Shown here piece by piece: positions 17,170 to 26,135 of a DNA stretch of 64,000 nt; positions within the stretch are counted from its first letter, which is position 1; every line of letters starts with the position of its first letter. Source of the stretch: Chania multitudinisentens RB-25 (GTDB lineage: Bacteria > Pseudomonadota > Gammaproteobacteria > Enterobacterales > Enterobacteriaceae); contig NZ_CP007044.2 of the NCBI RefSeq assembly GCF_000520015.2, forward strand, positions 2,046,001 to 2,110,000, written 5' to 3'. The translations under genes and the position numbers were made by a program. Under the pieces are notes generated by a model. It was not told where the DNA came from, searched no databases, and saw only the letters and a program-made list of their open reading frames with translations.

Positions 17170-17829
17170 ATGACTCAGGATGAACTGAAAAAAGCGGTGG
17201 GCTGGGCGGCACTGGAATATGTGAAACCCGGCACGATTGTCGGGGTGGGTACGGGTTCCACGGCGGCTCATTTTATTGATGCGCTTGGTTCGATCAAAAA
17301 TCAGATCGAGGGGGCGGTATCCAGCTCCGATGCGTCCACTGCCAAATTGAAAAGCCTGGGAATTCACGTTTTTGACAGCAATGAAGTGGACTCGCTGGAT
17401 ATTTATGTTGATGGCGCGGATGAGATCAACGGCCAGATGCAGATGATCAAAGGGGGCGGTGCTGCCCTGACCCGAGAAAAGATCATTGCGGCGATTGCCC
17501 GCCAGTTCATCTGTATTGTTGATGCAACCAAGCAGGTTGATGTGTTGGGTAAATTCCCGCTGCCGGTGGAAGTGATCCCGATGGCGCGCTCCTATGTGGC
17601 GCGTGAATTGGTGAAGTTGGGTGGTTTGCCGGAATATCGCCAGAACGTGTTGACCGACAATGGTAATGTGATTCTGGACGTCCATAATCTGAATATTCTT
17701 GATGCTGTGGCGTTGGAGAATAAAATCAACAGTATTGCAGGTGTGGTGACCGTCGGCCTGTTCGCCAACCGTGGCGCGGATGTCGCACTGGTAGGGACAC
17801 CGAATGGCGTTAAAAAAGTCGTGAAATAA
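17170..17829 (+). CDS. rpiA: Ribose-5-phosphate isomerase A
   Basis: The 219-residue protein matches the E. coli length. Substrate loop GVGTGSTA (25-32), catalytic DGADEIN with D81 and D84, and KGGGAALTREK with K94 and general base E103 are all present. It interconverts ribose 5-phosphate and ribulose 5-phosphate in the pentose phosphate pathway. The start is the ATG at MTQDELKKAVGW; the open frame upstream covers the promoter region shared with argP. A GCGCAG/CTGCGC hairpin at 17843-17858 follows the stop but has no T-tract. Confidence 0.95.
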   Translation: MTQDELKKAVGWAALEYVKPGTIVGVGTGSTAAHFIDALGSIKNQIEGAVSSSDASTAKLKSLGIHVFDSNEVDSLDIYVDGADEINGQMQMIKGGGAALTREKIIAAIARQFICIVDATKQVDVLGKFPLPVEVIPMARSYVARELVKLGGLPEYRQNVLTDNGNVILDVHNLNILDAVALENKINSIAGVVTVGLFANRGADVALVGTPNGVKKVVK

Positions 17830-18166
17830 AGATGCTTGCTGGGCGCAGTTGACTGCGCTCATCTGCTCTCTGCTTTACATAATCCCCCCTAAAACATCTT
17901 TTCTGAAAATGGCTAAATTTGGTGATATATGTCACATTACTGCAAGAATGTCCGCTAAGTTCCTGCCGAATTTTTCCCTGGTGGCATTTTCTACCAAAAA
18001 CCACCGGCGGTATGCTCTCCGCCATGAACGGGAGAGCAATCGTTTGTATTGCCGGACGCGTTATTTTTGCTATGTTGGGGGGACGTGCTGTCTTGTATAC
18101 CCAAAGTACTTTCAAGTAAGAGGGGTATGGCAGCCACTTTTGGAGTCTGAATATAGGGTCAGGTAA
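17830..18166. other. Intergenic region rpiA-serA with degenerate repeat end
   Basis: The region holds the serA promoter area and, near 18098-18128, a degenerate copy of the dispersed repeat end (TATACCCAAAGTACTTTCAAG). No gene with family similarity is seen. Confidence 0.5.
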
Positions 18167-19405
18167 ATGGCAAAAGTATCATTGGAGAAAGACAAGATTA
18201 AGTTCCTGTTGGTGGAAGGGGTTCACCAGAGCACGGTAGATAATCTGCGTGCTGCCGGATATACCAACATTGAATATCATAAAGGTGCGTTAGACACCGA
18301 ATCGCTCAAAGCATCCATTCGTGATGCGCACTTCATCGGCCTTCGATCGCGTACCAATCTTACCGAAGAAGTTTTCGCTGCCGCAGAGAAACTGGTGGCG
18401 GTGGGTTGTTTTTGTATCGGTACCAACCAGGTTGATTTGAAAGCGGCGACCAAGCGCGGCATTCCAGTGTTTAATGCGCCATTCTCCAATACCCGATCCG
18501 TAGCCGAAATGGTGCTGGGGGAATTGCTGCTGATGTTGCGTGGGATCCCTTCCGCTAACGCCAAAGCGCATCGCGGTATCTGGCAGAAACTGGCCGTTGG
18601 TTCGTTTGAAGCCCGTGGCAAGAAGCTGGGGATTATCGGTTACGGCCATATCGGTACGCAGCTCGGTATTCTGGCTGAAGGTTTGGGAATGAAAGTATCG
18701 TTCTACGATATTGAGAACAAACTGCCGCTGGGTAACGCGCAGCAGGTACGGCATCTGTCTGATTTGCTTAATATGAGCGATGTCGTGACGCTGCATGTAC
18801 CAGAAACGCTATCAACCAAGAATATGATAGGTGCCGAAGAACTGGCAATGATGAAACCAGGAGCGATCCTGATTAACGCTTCGCGCGGCACCGTGGTGGA
18901 TATTCCGGCACTATGCGATGTATTGGCCAGCAACCATTTGGCAGGGGCGGCGATAGACGTTTTCCCTGAAGAACCTGCGACTAACAGCGATCCGTTCAAT
19001 TCGCCGCTGTGCGAGTTTGATAATGTGTTGCTGACGCCGCACATCGGTGGTTCGACGCAGGAAGCGCAAGAAAACATTGGTGACGAAGTGGCCGGGAAAC
19101 TGGCGAAATACTCCGACAACGGTTCTACGCTGTCTGCGGTTAACTTCCCGGAAGTGTCGTTGCCGATGCATGGTCCGAATTCCAGCCGCTTGCTGCACAT
19201 CCACGAAAACCGCCCAGGTATTCTGACGCAGATTAACCAGATCTTCGCAGAGGAAGGTGTGAATATCGCGGCTCAGTACCTGCAAACCGGGGCAGAGATC
19301 GGTTACGTGGTAATTGATATCGAAGCGGAAACCGAGCGTGCGGCGGCGGCGTTGCAACGTATGAAAGCGATTGAAGGCACGATTCGCGCTCGCTTACTGT
19401 TCTGA
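18167..19405 (+). CDS. serA: D-3-phosphoglycerate dehydrogenase
   Basis: The 412-residue protein has the substrate-binding domain, the NAD-binding Rossmann motif GIIGYGHIGTQ near 155-165, the catalytic Arg/Glu/His set (INASRGTVVD; LLTPHIGGST) and a C-terminal ACT domain (from about 340, HENRPGILTQINQIFAEEGVN) that binds serine for feedback inhibition. It catalyses the first step of serine synthesis. A perfect hairpin with T-tract follows 22 bp after the stop. Confidence 0.97.
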   Translation: MAKVSLEKDKIKFLLVEGVHQSTVDNLRAAGYTNIEYHKGALDTESLKASIRDAHFIGLRSRTNLTEEVFAAAEKLVAVGCFCIGTNQVDLKAATKRGIPVFNAPFSNTRSVAEMVLGELLLMLRGIPSANAKAHRGIWQKLAVGSFEARGKKLGIIGYGHIGTQLGILAEGLGMKVSFYDIENKLPLGNAQQVRHLSDLLNMSDVVTLHVPETLSTKNMIGAEELAMMKPGAILINASRGTVVDIPALCDVLASNHLAGAAIDVFPEEPATNSDPFNSPLCEFDNVLLTPHIGGSTQEAQENIGDEVAGKLAKYSDNGSTLSAVNFPEVSLPMHGPNSSRLLHIHENRPGILTQINQIFAEEGVNIAAQYLQTGAEIGYVVIDIEAETERAAAALQRMKAIEGTIRARLLF

Positions 19406-19417
19406 TCGGGGGTACGA

Positions 19418-20071
19418 CTAAACGCTGAGGCCGGAGAAATCCGGCCTTTTGCTATCCCACGCCCATGTGCGCGACGGTGTGATGATCTCCGGCAGCGGGA
19501 TGTCCCACTGTTCTACTGGTAACTGTTCTATATGTTGGCAATCATGGGCCAACCCTATCGGGTAGGGGCCGTGATGTTGCCAATTCTGCAAGGTGCGATC
19601 GTAAAATCCGCCCCCCATTCCCAACCGCTGGCCCGCCGAATCGAACGCTACCAGCGGCGTCAGAACAATATCCAACAGTGATACCGGCAAAACGGTACGT
19701 ACATCAAGCACAGGCTCCAGAATATTAAACCGGTTGTGTACCAGCGGCGTATTCGGGGAATAACGCAGAAACAGCAGGTTGCCAGGGTTGAACGGGTGCA
19801 ATACCGGCAAATAGACCTGCTTACCCAGTTGCCATAATTGCTTAATCAGCGGGTGGGTATCCAGTTCACCATCGAAGGAGAGAAATACCGCAATGTGCTG
19901 CGCCGCTTGAAGGCGTGGATGCTGTGTAACACGAACGGCAATCTGCAACGCAAAATCGTGTTGCTGTGCTGCTGTTAAAGCCCGGCGCCGTTGACGGATT
20001 TCGTTGCGGATAGTTTGGCGTTGCTGGGTGAACTGGGGTTGAAAAGGCATAATGCTGAATTCGTGTGACAT
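19418..20071 (-). CDS. ygfA: 5-formyltetrahydrofolate cyclo-ligase family protein
   Basis: The 217-residue protein has the conserved LSFDGELDTHPLI, YLPVLHPF and the ATP-site motif AFDSAGQRLGMGGGFYDRTL. These are signatures of 5-formyl-THF cyclo-ligase, which returns 5-formyl-THF to 5,10-methenyl-THF. E. coli YgfA is 182 residues; the N-terminus here is longer and the start is uncertain. ATGs at 20071 and 20050 both lack a good Shine-Dalgarno site, which fits a gene expressed from the 6S RNA read-through transcript. It is downstream of ssrS on the same strand, as in E. coli. Its 3' end overlaps the serA terminator. Confidence 0.9.
   Translation of the reverse strand: MSHEFSIMPFQPQFTQQRQTIRNEIRQRRRALTAAQQHDFALQIAVRVTQHPRLQAAQHIAVFLSFDGELDTHPLIKQLWQLGKQVYLPVLHPFNPGNLLFLRYSPNTPLVHNRFNILEPVLDVRTVLPVSLLDIVLTPLVAFDSAGQRLGMGGGFYDRTLQNWQHHGPYPIGLAHDCQHIEQLPVEQWDIPLPEIITPSRTWAWDSKRPDFSGLSV
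19428..19451. terminator. Intrinsic terminator of serA, nested in the end of ygfA
   Basis: A perfect 8-bp stem AGGCCGGA/TCCGGCCT with a GAAA tetraloop is followed by TTT on the plus strand. It lies inside the last codons of the converging ygfA gene, so it is constrained by coding as well. Confidence 0.8.
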
Positions 20072-20104
20072 AGTGAACTAACACATTGAAAACACTAAAT
20101 GAAG

Positions 20105-20288
20105 GGAATCTCCGAGATGCCGTCGCAGGCTGTAACCCTTGAACCCATGGTTCAAGGTGAACGCGCTGTCACAACCTTAAGGCTTCTCGGACGGGCCGAG
20201 CATGCACACCGGTCGCGGAACATCACATTCTGTTGGTACTAAATATCGGCTCAGGGGACTGACCCGCTGGCAAACATCTCAGAGAAAT
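20105..20288 (-). ncRNA. ssrS: 6S RNA
   Basis: On the minus strand the 184-nt segment begins ATTTCTCTGAGATGTTTGCC and ends CATCTCGGAGATTCC, matching the two ends of E. coli 6S RNA (183-184 nt). Internal blocks CAGTCCCCTGAGCCGATATTT, GAGCATGCTCGGCCCGTCCGAGAAGCCTTAA and CCTTGAACC...GGTTCAAGGGTTACAGCC are also kept. The two ends pair to form the closing stem around the central bubble that mimics an open promoter and captures sigma-70 RNA polymerase in stationary phase. It lies between zapA and ygfA in the usual order and strand, and ygfA is expected to be co-transcribed. Confidence 0.95.
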
Positions 20289-20329
20289 TTTTTACTCATT
20301 GCTGAAACCTTCAACTTCAGCAACTTACG

Positions 20330-20659
20330 TTATTCGAATTGTACATCCTGACGTTCAGAGATGCGACCTTGTTCAAGCAATGCCTGCTCAATGGTCTGTT
20401 GCAGCATACGGATGCGTTGTTCCATATTGGCCGCATAATCACGCGTTTTCAAGCGTTCTTGAGCAAGTTCGTGACAGACATTCAATGCTGCGATAAAAAC
20501 GAGTTGCTCTGTATTTGTGACTCTAGTGCGAACTTTAAGATCTTGCAACCGTTGGTTAAGATCTTCTGCTGCCATGTTCAACGCATCTTGTTGTTCTGGC
20601 GGGCAATTAACTCTTAATGAACGGCCAAAAATTTGAATATCTACCGGTTGTGCAGACAT
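20330..20659 (-). CDS. zapA: Cell division protein ZapA
   Basis: The 109-residue protein has the same length as E. coli ZapA. The N-terminal globular part reads MSAQPVDIQIFGRSLRVNCPPEQQ, and a long C-terminal coiled coil runs from about 50 onwards. It binds and bundles FtsZ at the division ring. The start is the ATG at MSAQPVDI; the preceding open frame has no similarity. It lies immediately upstream of ssrS and is divergent from ygfB. Confidence 0.95.
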   Translation of the reverse strand: MSAQPVDIQIFGRSLRVNCPPEQQDALNMAAEDLNQRLQDLKVRTRVTNTEQLVFIAALNVCHELAQERLKTRDYAANMEQRIRMLQQTIEQALLEQGRISERQDVQFE

Positions 20660-21030
20660 GCCACCTTCCTGCCTAAATTTAGCACCAGCCCCGATCACCT
20701 TTGCCGGGCAACTCAAAGCGGGCGCCACTATATATATCTCGCTACCAAGATACAACCCTTTTTTAACACCTTTGTGTTTGAAATTACAGGGTTGTTAGCG
20801 AATCCGCCAAGTATCTTCAGTACCTGATTGTTATCTACTTTGTTAGACATTAGCAGATAAAAAAAGATTTCAAAATGCGTATTTACTGCATTTACCCTAC
20901 ACTGACAAAGTACGGATACTGGCGTAGCATAATGATAACCCACCACTGAGGTGTCGCACTCAACTGGTATCGCGACTGACCTTGGTGGTAGCATAACACG
21001 AACTTATCTTGCCAACGACGACGAATGCGC
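20660..21030. promoter_or_regulatory. Divergent promoter region zapA/ygfB
   Basis: The 371-bp gap separates divergent genes. It contains several AT-rich stretches suitable as -10 boxes but no single promoter I can assign with confidence, and no gene. Confidence 0.35.
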
Positions 21031-21609
21031 ATGTCTATATTGAATACATTTCCCAATTACCAATCTTTGACCGCCGCTCTCAACCAGCAGGCAGTAGCCT
21101 TAACGGCCGCAGAAATGCATGGCCTGATCAGTGGCCTTTTGTGCGGCGGCAACCGTGATGCCAGCTGGTTGACGCTGGTGTTCGAGTTGACCAACGAAGG
21201 TATCGCCTTCCCGCAGGCGTTGAGTATGCCATTGCAACAATTGCATGAGGCGACGCGTGATACGCTGGAAGACGATGACTTTATGTTCCAGTTGCTGATG
21301 CCGGAAGGTGAAGCGGTCGATGTTTTTGATCGTGCTGACGCGCTGGCGGGGTGGGTGAATCACTTCCTGTTAGGGTTAGGAATGATGCAGCCAAAACTGG
21401 CGCAGGTGAAAGACGAAGTGGGGGAAGCTATAGATGATTTGCGCAATATTGCTCAATTGGGCTATGACGAAGACGAAGACCAGGAGGAGTTAGAACAGTC
21501 GTTGGAAGAAGTGGTGGAATATGTGCGAGTTGCTGCGATCCTTTGCCATACCGAATTTACCCGTCGTAAGCCAACGGCACCGGAAAATAAAAAGCCGACG
21601 TTACATTGA
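21031..21609 (+). CDS. ygfB: UPF0149 (YecA/YgfB) family protein
   Basis: The 192-residue acidic protein matches YgfB closely: TAAEMHGLISGLLCGG, VFDRADALAGWVNHFLLGLG and LRNIAQLGYDEDEDQEELE are nearly unchanged in family members. The ATG at MSILNTF was chosen over one two codons upstream because YgfB begins MSI. Function in E. coli is unknown; in Pseudomonas a homologue affects ampD expression. In E. coli it is followed directly by pepP, but here about 10 kb of other genes intervene. Confidence 0.93.
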   Translation: MSILNTFPNYQSLTAALNQQAVALTAAEMHGLISGLLCGGNRDASWLTLVFELTNEGIAFPQALSMPLQQLHEATRDTLEDDDFMFQLLMPEGEAVDVFDRADALAGWVNHFLLGLGMMQPKLAQVKDEVGEAIDDLRNIAQLGYDEDEDQEELEQSLEEVVEYVRVAAILCHTEFTRRKPTAPENKKPTLH

Positions 21610-21648
21610 TTGTTGAGTTTGAGAATTATTGATGTTGCAACAAGAGAG

Positions 21649-21710
21649 TTATCCTCAGTTTTCGCCTGTAAACTGGGGATAAACGTGAAATAGGCAAGGC
21701 GATGCCTATT
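21649..21710. terminator. Two consecutive hairpins between ygfB and the LysR gene
   Basis: The first hairpin (21649-21682) has a 12-bp stem TTATCCTCAGTT/AACTGGGGATAA with one wobble pair. The second (21689-21710) has an 8-bp stem AATAGGCA/TGCCTATT and, read on the minus strand, is followed by TTTC. They separate converging genes at the left junction of the inserted block. T-tracts are weak. Confidence 0.45.
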
Positions 21711-21724
21711 ATCGCTAAACGTGG

Positions 21725-22645
21725 CTACGTATTATCAGAGAAAAAATCGGAACATGTGGTGCTGATCTCATCCATTAACCGTTTAGCCAACGGCGTTAGA
21801 CCTTGTTGCTGTTTGTAAATCAAAATGTACAAAGCATCCGGTAATTCTTCTTTGATCGGAACCATTGATATAAGGTCTTTTATATAAGGTACTTTGAGGA
21901 TCGCTTTAGGGCCGACGAACAGATAGTCTTTGTTTAAAACCAACTGTTCACCAATACTCATTGAATCACCATAAATAAGTGTATCGCCATTAGCTCTCCC
22001 TTGTGGGAAAATAAATTTCTCTAATGTTTTATAGTGCCCGGTTCTGGCGTTAGGGAAATACCATTTGGCACCTTTTAATTGATCTAATGAGGTGCTTTTA
22101 ATTAAAGGATGCCCATTGCGAGCAATAATACAAAATTCTGCATTGATTGAATACTCAACGGAAAACTCACTCATGGATATTTCAGGTGACGCTATACCAA
22201 TAAAGAAATCTAATCTCCCTAATCGCAACGATGTCATTAATTCTGAAAGTTGCCCCTCAACAATGGTAATACTGGAAGCCGGATGCTGCTCTTGGAATTT
22301 ATTAATCAAAGAGGGCATTATGCTAAATGCTGGCAGGTGGGAGCAGCCAAAGGATATCGTACCTTGCGAGAGTTCATTTGATTGGTGTAGTTCATCTATG
22401 GCCCTTTCCAGGTCATTGAGTATCATATTAACTCTGGGTTCAAAGATACGCCCCATTTTAGTGAGCGTCATACCTTGAGGCCCTCTGGCCAATAAAGAAA
22501 CACCCAGAATTCGTTCTAATTCCTGAAGGCTTTTGGTCATGGCGGGTTGTGTTTGAAACAAAGCTTGCGATGCGGTTCTGATACTTCCATAACGAATTAT
22601 GGCTTGAAAGTTCCTGAGTTGATTAATTTTGGGGAGTTCTTTCAT
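21725..22645 (-). CDS. LysR-family regulator, TdcA-like (copy 1)
   Basis: The 306-residue protein begins with a LysR helix-turn-helix (residues 5-65, TASQALFQTQPAMTKSLQELE) and continues into the effector-binding domain. The layout GQLSELMTSLRLGRLDFFIG and GAKWYFPNARTGHYKTLEKF resembles TdcA, an activator of threonine/serine catabolism, but no tdc genes are nearby. A paralogue lies 370 bp upstream on the same strand. It is AT-richer than the flanking core genes, consistent with acquisition. Target and ligand are unknown. Confidence 0.82.
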   Translation of the reverse strand: MKELPKINQLRNFQAIIRYGSIRTASQALFQTQPAMTKSLQELERILGVSLLARGPQGMTLTKMGRIFEPRVNMILNDLERAIDELHQSNELSQGTISFGCSHLPAFSIMPSLINKFQEQHPASSITIVEGQLSELMTSLRLGRLDFFIGIASPEISMSEFSVEYSINAEFCIIARNGHPLIKSTSLDQLKGAKWYFPNARTGHYKTLEKFIFPQGRANGDTLIYGDSMSIGEQLVLNKDYLFVGPKAILKVPYIKDLISMVPIKEELPDALYILIYKQQQGLTPLAKRLMDEISTTCSDFFSDNT

Positions 22646-23012
22646 AGTGCACCATTATGAATTTTATAAAAGATAACACTAATTATGTGAATGAATTTTT
22701 TCTTTAAGTATTAATCAATCATAGCTAATTCTTTTTTTTTATCAAGAATGACGCATTGGTTTTACAATGTCTTTAAATATCAATGGGTTTTTACTGCCTG
22801 CCATTCTAACTCGCCGTGAGCCAATGTTGATATTATCACTTAAGGTGAAAGTTCTTTTGTTCCATTATTATCATTATCCTCCCGATAAAAGCTGGAAAAA
22901 TGCCCATAAAATTTTTAACTCATTGTAGTGATGATGGGGCGGCCTTCAAAGAGCTAGAAAGGTGCTTCTTTATGGATAATGTTCTCTGTGGTTGATAAAG
23001 AGCTGATAAAGT
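22646..23012. other. AT-rich gap between the two LysR genes
   Basis: The gap of 367 bp with long A/T runs holds presumed promoter sequence for the downstream LysR gene. No gene or clear palindrome is seen. Confidence 0.4.
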
Positions 23013-23972
23013 TTATGGTGTGCTCGTCAGAAAAGCTGGTTTAGCTTCGTTTTCTTCATACCAAGGATAGTTTTTGCATTCCCACAACAGCTTATCCATC
23101 ATCTTTCTGGCAACCTGCGTCAGTGGTAAACGCCGGGAGTAGATAAAACTGTAAGATGCATCTGGTAATGGTTCGCTAATCGGTATCGTACACAATAACT
23201 GATTTAGGTAAGGTACTCGTAACGTTTCCTTGGCTGCTACTGTTAAGAAACCTGCATTCAGCACCATCTGTATCGCCATGATTGCAGTTCCCCCTCTGAT
23301 CACCATTTGTGGCGATTGTTTCCCTTCGGGAAACAAAAAAGTATCCAGTTGGTTGTAGTAACCTAATTGTGAGGTCGGCAAATACCATTTAGCCCCTTGG
23401 AGCTGCTGTAGTGAGTGGCTTTGAGCCAACGGATGCTCCCGGTGTGCCAATATACCAAAAGGAGCGGTAAAGAACGGTTCCTCGATAAATTCGCTGGAGA
23501 TAATATCTTCAGACGATGCAGCGCCGATAATAAAGTCTAATTTCCCAGCGCGTAAGGCTGGCAAAAGTTCAGAAATCTGCCCTTCCGTGATATTGATACT
23601 GATTTGTGGAAAACGTTTTTGAAAACGTAAAATTGCCGGAGGTAGCATGGTAAAGAAGGGCAAAGAAGAACTCCCTAACTCAATGGTGCCTCTGGATGCT
23701 GCGCTAAATTGTTTTGTTTCAGTAACAGCGCGCTCTAATTCTTTCAATATTAGCTGTACACGAGGTTCAAAGAGTTTCCCTGCATCAGTCAGCACAACAC
23801 CACGAGGTCCGCGGATCATCAACTGCGTGCCTAACATCTTCTCAAGCTCGTTCATTGATTGTGTTAAAGCGGGCTGAGTTTGATGTAGGGCTTTAGCCGC
23901 TGCACGAAAGCTGCCATGTTCTATAATTGACTGGAACATTTTCAGCTGATTGGGTTTGGGTAGGTTTCTCAT
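23013..23972 (-). CDS. LysR-family regulator, TdcA-like (copy 2)
   Basis: The 319-residue protein is collinear with copy 1: MRNLPKPNQLKMFQSIIEHGS aligns with MKELPKINQLRNFQAIIRYGS, and ISELLPALRAGKLDFIIG and GAKWYLPTSQLGYYNQLDTF align with the matching segments. The start was set at the ATG giving MRNLPKPN to fit the paralogue; an ATG eight codons upstream (23996) is also possible and neither has a strong Shine-Dalgarno site. The C-terminal tail past residue 300 is longer than in copy 1. It probably regulates fimbrial or neighbouring genes, but this rests on location only. Confidence 0.82.
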   Translation of the reverse strand: MRNLPKPNQLKMFQSIIEHGSFRAAAKALHQTQPALTQSMNELEKMLGTQLMIRGPRGVVLTDAGKLFEPRVQLILKELERAVTETKQFSAASRGTIELGSSSLPFFTMLPPAILRFQKRFPQISINITEGQISELLPALRAGKLDFIIGAASSEDIISSEFIEEPFFTAPFGILAHREHPLAQSHSLQQLQGAKWYLPTSQLGYYNQLDTFLFPEGKQSPQMVIRGGTAIMAIQMVLNAGFLTVAAKETLRVPYLNQLLCTIPISEPLPDASYSFIYSRRLPLTQVARKMMDKLLWECKNYPWYEENEAKPAFLTSTP

Positions 23973-24372
23973 GAATATTTTATCTTTTTCATCCATTACT
24001 AATTTTTTATGTTCAATTGATGCTTGTGAAATATAAAATAGGTGATTTTACGATAACTCTATGAACAATAATTACTTTTTATGAATCAGGTGTAAAGGAA
24101 AAGACTAACAAGATAGAAAGAGGTGCTGGCATTTCTATCCTGATGTCAAAAAAATAATTTAATACCAAATGAATATGTCAAGTTCAGCTAGGTATAATGT
24201 GGCCGCTGATAGGCGCAAGCTGTTTGTTCTCTCAACATCGTTCAACGAAAGTTAGGTTAATACTGTCAACCATATTCTGTAGTTAATCAGTTTACATAAG
24301 TCTCTTTCTTTATCTGATACCCTGGCTTGTGGTACATGATTCCCCACTGATTTATCTAAGTTCTTGGGGGCA
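23973..24372. other. Gap between LysR copy 2 and the LuxR-type gene
   Basis: About 400 bp of AT-rich DNA with no supported gene. It should hold the promoter of LysR copy 2 and the 3' end of the LuxR-type transcript. Confidence 0.4.
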
Positions 24373-25011
24373 CTACGTCACATTTTTCCAATTATTTAGG
24401 GCATGGTTGCGAACCAATAAGGGGCATAATGAACGCATACCCAGCTTCGTTAATGCAGCTCGTTTGTGGTGGCTTATCGTTTTGTAGTTTAGTTGTAAAT
24501 CGTTAGCTATCTGGCTTGGCGTTTTTCCAGCCAGTAAGTTTTGTAACACCACCCACTCGCGTGACGTGAGCATGGCAGAAAATCTGCCGGTATCTTCACA
24601 CTGTTCCTGGTGGGAAGGAACAGTCTCCAGCAAGCGTTTTTGCAACTCTTCCAGGCTGATTGAGCTATCCAGTGTGAGCCAGACGTTTTGTAGCCCGCTA
24701 AAATAGTTTTTCAGTACGTCAACATACGCCACTTCACTGAGCAACACGACTTTGCAGGAAGGTGACGTTTGCGGTAAATATTCACCAATAAAACGCAACA
24801 GCGCGGCAAGATTATAATCGCTGTTGCTGAGTGTCAGGATCACGATATCCACAGTCGGCAAACAGCTTAGAAGAGTCTCGCAGTATTTTAAATTATCGGT
24901 ACTGGCAACAATCTCAAGTTGTCCAGATAAATGAGTATCGCTGATGAGCGATTTTAATCCAGCTTGAGTAAAATTACAGGAGCATTGAAGCACTACTTTT
25001 TTCTTTCTCAT
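24373..25011 (-). CDS. LuxR-type helix-turn-helix regulator with receiver-like N-terminus
   Basis: The 212-residue protein has the NarL/FixJ size. The C-terminal LuxR helix-turn-helix is at about 145-205 (LTSREWVVLQNLLAGKTPSQIANDLQLNYKTISHHKRAALTKLGM). The N-terminal half has an alternating strand/helix pattern like a receiver (VDIVILTLSNSDYNLAALLRFIGEYLP) but lacks the usual acidic pocket and phospho-acceptor context, as in RcsA- or FimZ/FimW-like regulators. It lies upstream of the fimbrial operon on the opposite strand, so control of fimbriae is a reasonable inference. Confidence 0.8.
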   Translation of the reverse strand: MRKKKVVLQCSCNFTQAGLKSLISDTHLSGQLEIVASTDNLKYCETLLSCLPTVDIVILTLSNSDYNLAALLRFIGEYLPQTSPSCKVVLLSEVAYVDVLKNYFSGLQNVWLTLDSSISLEELQKRLLETVPSHQEQCEDTGRFSAMLTSREWVVLQNLLAGKTPSQIANDLQLNYKTISHHKRAALTKLGMRSLCPLLVRNHALNNWKNVT

Positions 25012-25104
25012 TGTTTCCTCAGGAAATTTTTAGTGTATAAATATCTTTTTATAAATAAACACAATAAGTGAAATTTCATCAGAGCCAGGCTGCTTTCAAT
25101 ATAC

Positions 25105-25296
25105 TTACGAATAAATTGCCTTTGAGAACATTAACAGTGCACAGGCAGTATCAATATAAGTTTTAAATTCAATCTGAACTTTGCTTGCTGAGGAGCGGCT
25201 GAGATCATCAATCGCAATAAACCCATCACCTAGGCTGGGATAAATTTTGTCATGAAAATCCTTTTCATTTAGTATCAAGAAACACATTAAAAACAT
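25105..25296 (-). CDS. Possible 63-residue protein of unknown function
   Basis: This open frame begins MFLMCFLILNEKDFHDK and lies just upstream of the LuxR-type gene on the same strand. No family is recognised, no strong ribosome-binding site precedes it, and base composition is like the surrounding AT-rich DNA. It may be a remnant of a longer regulator or a chance frame. Confidence 0.25.
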   Translation of the reverse strand: MFLMCFLILNEKDFHDKIYPSLGDGFIAIDDLSRSSASKVQIEFKTYIDTACALLMFSKAIYS

Positions 25297-25533
25297 ATTG
25301 TTAACATGTTTCTGACTGGCAGGATTAATTTAATGAGTTAGCAAAATTTTTTATCAGCAATACCTGTTTTTTAAACTTTAGGATGAACCAATAACCTTTT
25401 ATCACATGAGGTCAATATTCATGTTCGGAAGGTTATTTATTGTTCATCCTCCTATCGTTGAGAGGCTGTTTTAGAGAATGCCCCACTTGATGAGAGGTAG
25501 TATAGGATTTTACTTACATCCTGTGAAGGAAAT

Positions 25534-25559
25534 ATTTTTTATCGGTGATAACAAAAAAT
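25534..25559. promoter_or_regulatory. AT-rich palindrome A in the fimbrial leader
   Basis: ATTTTTTATC-GGT-GATAACAAAAAAT: arms TTATC/GATAA are flanked by T- and A-runs. It is similar to the element 320 bp downstream. Confidence 0.35.
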
Positions 25560-25854
25560 GATAGTAAAGCGTGGAAATTAAAAAAAAGAAATTTAATGAT
25601 TATGGTATCGCTTTGCAGCATAGCAATTCATTGAGTCATCGATAGTATAACAGCAACAGGATACAAAATAATGAATGGATATGCTAGCCTAGAGTTAGTT
25701 ATAAGGAGTAAATCCTCGTTTGGTGTTAACGGTTTTCTTTTTTACATTAAAGTTATTGAATAATAAAACATATCATTACTTATAAAACCAAATATTATGC
25801 GGGAAATAGTTCATTTAATTTTATCTTTTCCCATTTATTAATGTTGGTATTAAT

Positions 25855-25878
25855 ATTTTTTTATCACTGATAAAAAAT
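25855..25878. promoter_or_regulatory. AT-rich palindrome B in the fimbrial leader
   Basis: Perfect 10-bp arms TTTTTTATCA/TGATAAAAAA around a single C lie 258 bp upstream of the major subunit start. This could be a regulator site or, as RNA, a weak hairpin. Confidence 0.4.
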
Positions 25879-26135
25879 ACTTACTTTACTACCACTAAGT
25901 TAAATCTTATAGTGTTTGCATATTAACCACCGCCATGTTTGGATTGCTTGAACTTTGAGCAGAACAGTAAAAGGAATTTATCACTTTTTTCATCTTTTAA
26001 TTCTTTGAGCGTATTGAAAATAATCTTCTAAATGAAGGTTATTTTTATCCCGTTCAATGATGAACATTAAATAAGCATTGTAGACGTTTCTTAATGATAA
26101 GGACGTCAAATTCACTGTAAGTAAGGAATATTTTA

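Larger units (their letters stand above)
25297..26135. promoter_or_regulatory. Long AT-rich leader of the fimbrial operon
   Basis: An 839-bp gene-free stretch of very AT-rich DNA precedes the major fimbrial subunit gene. It contains two similar palindromes (25534-25559 and 25855-25878) of the form ATTTTTTATC-N-GATAA-AAAAT. Such AT-rich leaders are typical targets of H-NS-like silencing. No pair of identical inverted repeats flanking an invertible promoter was found by eye. Confidence 0.5.

Noticed and set aside
17843..17858. Terminator directly after rpiA
   Set aside because: The 6-bp GCGCAG/CTGCGC hairpin has no T-tract; too weak to list as a separate feature.
25297..26135. Invertible fim-type promoter switch
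   Set aside because: No pair of identical inverted repeats flanking a promoter-sized segment was seen, and no FimB/FimE-like recombinase is in the block.
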